Source of the DNA: Gemmatimonadota bacterium
GTDB lineage: Bacteria; Gemmatimonadota; Gemmatimonadetes; Gemmatimonadales; GWC2-71-9
Direction: 5' to 3'
NCBI GenBank assembly: GCA_022573095.1
Contig: JACZUR010000028.1
Coordinates: 1-14,741, forward strand
Length of the DNA: 14,741 nt
Part shown: positions 13,352 through 14,741 of the stretch, in pieces
Numbering within the stretch: position 1 is the stretch's first letter
Layout: each line of letters starts with the position of its first letter
Notes under the pieces: generated by a model
What the model saw: the letters and a program-made list of their open reading frames with translations, nothing else
Databases searched by the model: none
What the model was told of the DNA's origin: nothing
Made by a program: the position numbers and the translations under genes

Positions 13352-14550
13352 CGAGCCCCGGAGGACGACTCGTGGCTGGAGTGATCCCAGTTGTGATTCT
13401 GCTTGTGATCACAATGGGAGTCACCGACGCGGCAGCACAGCGGGATGTCGGCGGACGAATCAGAGAGAACCAAGGCCGGCTGAACGAGATTCGCAGAGAA
13501 CGCAACCAACTGGAACTTCAGCTGGACCAGCTCCGGGGGCGGGCACACAACCTTTCAACTGAGATCATCAACCTTGAAAGCCAAAAGTTTGCCACGACCC
13601 GCATCGTCAACGAGTTGGAACGGCAGATGCTCGGGCTGACCGCCGAACTCGACACGATTACCTTTGAGCTTCTCCTCGCCGAAGACGGCCTCTCCGAGAA
13701 GAGAGCCATCCTTAACAGGCGTGTCACCGATATTTACAAGAGGGGATCTCTGTGGGGCTTCGAGGTGCTCTTGGCGGCGGAAAGTTTTGGCGACTTGCTG
13801 AGCCGCTACAAGTACCTCTATCTGGTCAGTCGCCAGGATCACAGTCTGGTGGGTGAAGTCGAAACGCTACGGAATCGGATCAATTCACAGCGTAACCAAC
13901 TCATCAACGTCAGCACCGCGCTAGCCCGTTCCCAGACCACGCGAACTGAGGAACTCGGCCGATACACTGCCTTGGAACAAGAACGACGGAGGCGACTGGG
14001 AAATCTTCGAAGTTCAGCACAGCTGACGGAACTGGAGCTTGACTCGCTCGCTCAGAACGAAGATCGTATCATCACGCTGATCGCCGAACTAGAACGCGCC
14101 CGAGCTACCGCCCTGGCGCGTGGCCGCACCCCGATCACTACGATTACCGCAGCCAACATGGGATCGCTGGAATGGCCGACGGACGGCGAGGTCATTTACG
14201 ACATGGGACGCCTAGAACTCCCCAACGGCACCTTCGTCAATCAGTTGGGTATGGGGATCAGAGTCCCGGTGGGTACTGCGATCCGCGCAGTCGCAGGGGG
14301 AAGAGTGGTTCTGGCGGAAGTTATTGGCACCTGGGGCCGTTCCGTGCTTCTCGATCACGGAGGATACACAACGATGTACCTTTTCCTATCGAGTCTCGAA
14401 GTAGCGGAGGATCAAGCTATCCAGCAGGGGCAGATTCTAGGCCTCTCAGGCGGTGAAGCTTCAGAGTTCGGACCACACATCGAGTTTCAAATTAGAGGTA
14501 GCAACGGCATAACGCTCGACCCAAGAAACTGGCTCAGACCCCGGAGCTAA
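13348..14550 (+). CDS. envC: EnvC-like murein hydrolase activator with degenerate LytM domain
   Basis: The 400-residue product starts at an ATG overlapping the ftsX stop. Residues 1-31 form a signal peptide (cut near AAAQ). Residues about 36-270 are charged coiled coil, including WGFEVLLAAESFGDLLSRY, typical of EnvC. Residues about 280-400 form a LytM/M23 fold. The catalytic set is lost: the usual HxGID reads Q299-L-G-M-G303, YAHL reads Y344-L-F346-L, and HLHFE reads H377-I-E379-F-Q. Only one of the metal ligands remains. E. coli EnvC is likewise inactive and instead switches on cell-wall amidases under FtsEX control. Gene order and domain layout support that role here. The amidase partner is not in the window. 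No strong terminator follows. Confidence 0.93.
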   Translation: MTSPGGRLVAGVIPVVILLVITMGVTDAAAQRDVGGRIRENQGRLNEIRRERNQLELQLDQLRGRAHNLSTEIINLESQKFATTRIVNELERQMLGLTAELDTITFELLLAEDGLSEKRAILNRRVTDIYKRGSLWGFEVLLAAESFGDLLSRYKYLYLVSRQDHSLVGEVETLRNRINSQRNQLINVSTALARSQTTRTEELGRYTALEQERRRRLGNLRSSAQLTELELDSLAQNEDRIITLIAELERARATALARGRTPITTITAANMGSLEWPTDGEVIYDMGRLELPNGTFVNQLGMGIRVPVGTAIRAVAGGRVVLAEVIGTWGRSVLLDHGGYTTMYLFLSSLEVAEDQAIQQGQILGLSGGEASEFGPHIEFQIRGSNGITLDPRNWLRPRS

Positions 14551-14602
14551 ACCGGGTTGTTCCAACCGAGATCATCAACTTCGTTCAGCCGGTCGCTCGA
14601 AT

Positions 14603-14741
14603 ATGCCTGACCAACTCCTCGGCGCTCACGTTTCAACATCGGGTGGAGTCGAAAATGCACCAGCGCGCGGCCACGATGTTGGGGCAAACTGCATCCAGAT
14701 ATTTACCAAAACACCAAACCAGTGGCGGGAACCAGAGATCA
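14603..14741 (+). CDS. nfo: Endonuclease IV (partial, N-terminal 46 residues)
   Basis: ATG 14603 opens a frame that runs to the window edge. The product begins MPDQLLGAHVSTSGGVENAP and continues with GANCIQIFTKTPNQWREPEI, which matches the N-terminus of the endonuclease IV (Nfo) family: GAHVS, GG, NA, IQ(L/I)FTK and NQWR. The enzyme is a zinc-dependent AP endonuclease that cuts DNA at abasic sites during base excision repair. The metal ligands lie beyond the edge. No clear ribosome site is seen. It is 52 bases after envC on the same strand, possibly at the end of the same transcript. Confidence 0.93.
   Translation, partial: MPDQLLGAHVSTSGGVENAPARGHDVGANCIQIFTKTPNQWREPEI

Noticed and set aside
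14544..14575. Possible terminator after envC (CCCGG/CCGGG and GGTTG/CAACC pairings)
   Set aside because: Stems are only about five pairs and no T-run follows.

Overview
The window holds about 14.7 kb of moderately GC-rich, gene-dense DNA from a Gram-negative (diderm) bacterium. The evidence for a diderm is a heptosyltransferase-type GT9 enzyme, an FtsE-FtsX-EnvC division module and secreted proteins with signal peptides. The gene repertoire (Bat-type DUF58/VWA pair, DUF4384 protein with a long Arg-rich tail, M28 peptidase, DUF4325-like protein next to lepA) reminds me of Gemmatimonadota. That placement is an inference from memory and needs a database search. I see no tRNA, rRNA, CRISPR array, transposase or phage gene.

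Layout. (1) Positions 1-1804, minus strand: a translationally coupled DUF58 gene followed by a BatA-like VWA membrane protein that runs off the left edge. (2) Positions 1964-3415, plus: a secreted DUF4384 protein with a Tyr-rich middle containing a CXXCH motif and a roughly 220-residue Arg/Gln/Pro tail, closed by a strong intrinsic terminator at 3436-3472. (3) Positions 3551-5095, plus: a secreted M28 zinc aminopeptidase with its own promoter candidate and a strong Shine-Dalgarno site. (4) Positions 5096-5459: a 364-base non-coding block built from several short tandem repeat families, a regular four-run G-quadruplex motif and an overlapping hairpin. (5) Positions 5460-14550, plus: a long gene train lepA - GT9 - PfkB kinase - STAS/HATPase - STAS-like/winged helix - cystathionine-type PLP enzyme - ftsE - ftsX - envC. 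Most junctions are start/stop overlaps (TTGA, GTGA, ATGA). (6) Positions 14603-14741: the first 46 codons of endonuclease IV (nfo).

How the genes work together. ftsE-ftsX-envC is a recognisable division and peptidoglycan-hydrolysis control unit, and its EnvC has lost the LytM catalytic residues, as expected for an amidase activator. The pair at 9195-10633 looks like a partner-switching regulatory module in which one STAS-like domain is fused to a GHKL kinase and the other to a putative winged helix instead of acting on a sigma factor. No sigma factor gene is visible beside it. This pair is the best candidate for an undescribed regulatory system. The repeat block before lepA and the near-leaderless lepA start are the most unusual non-coding signals.
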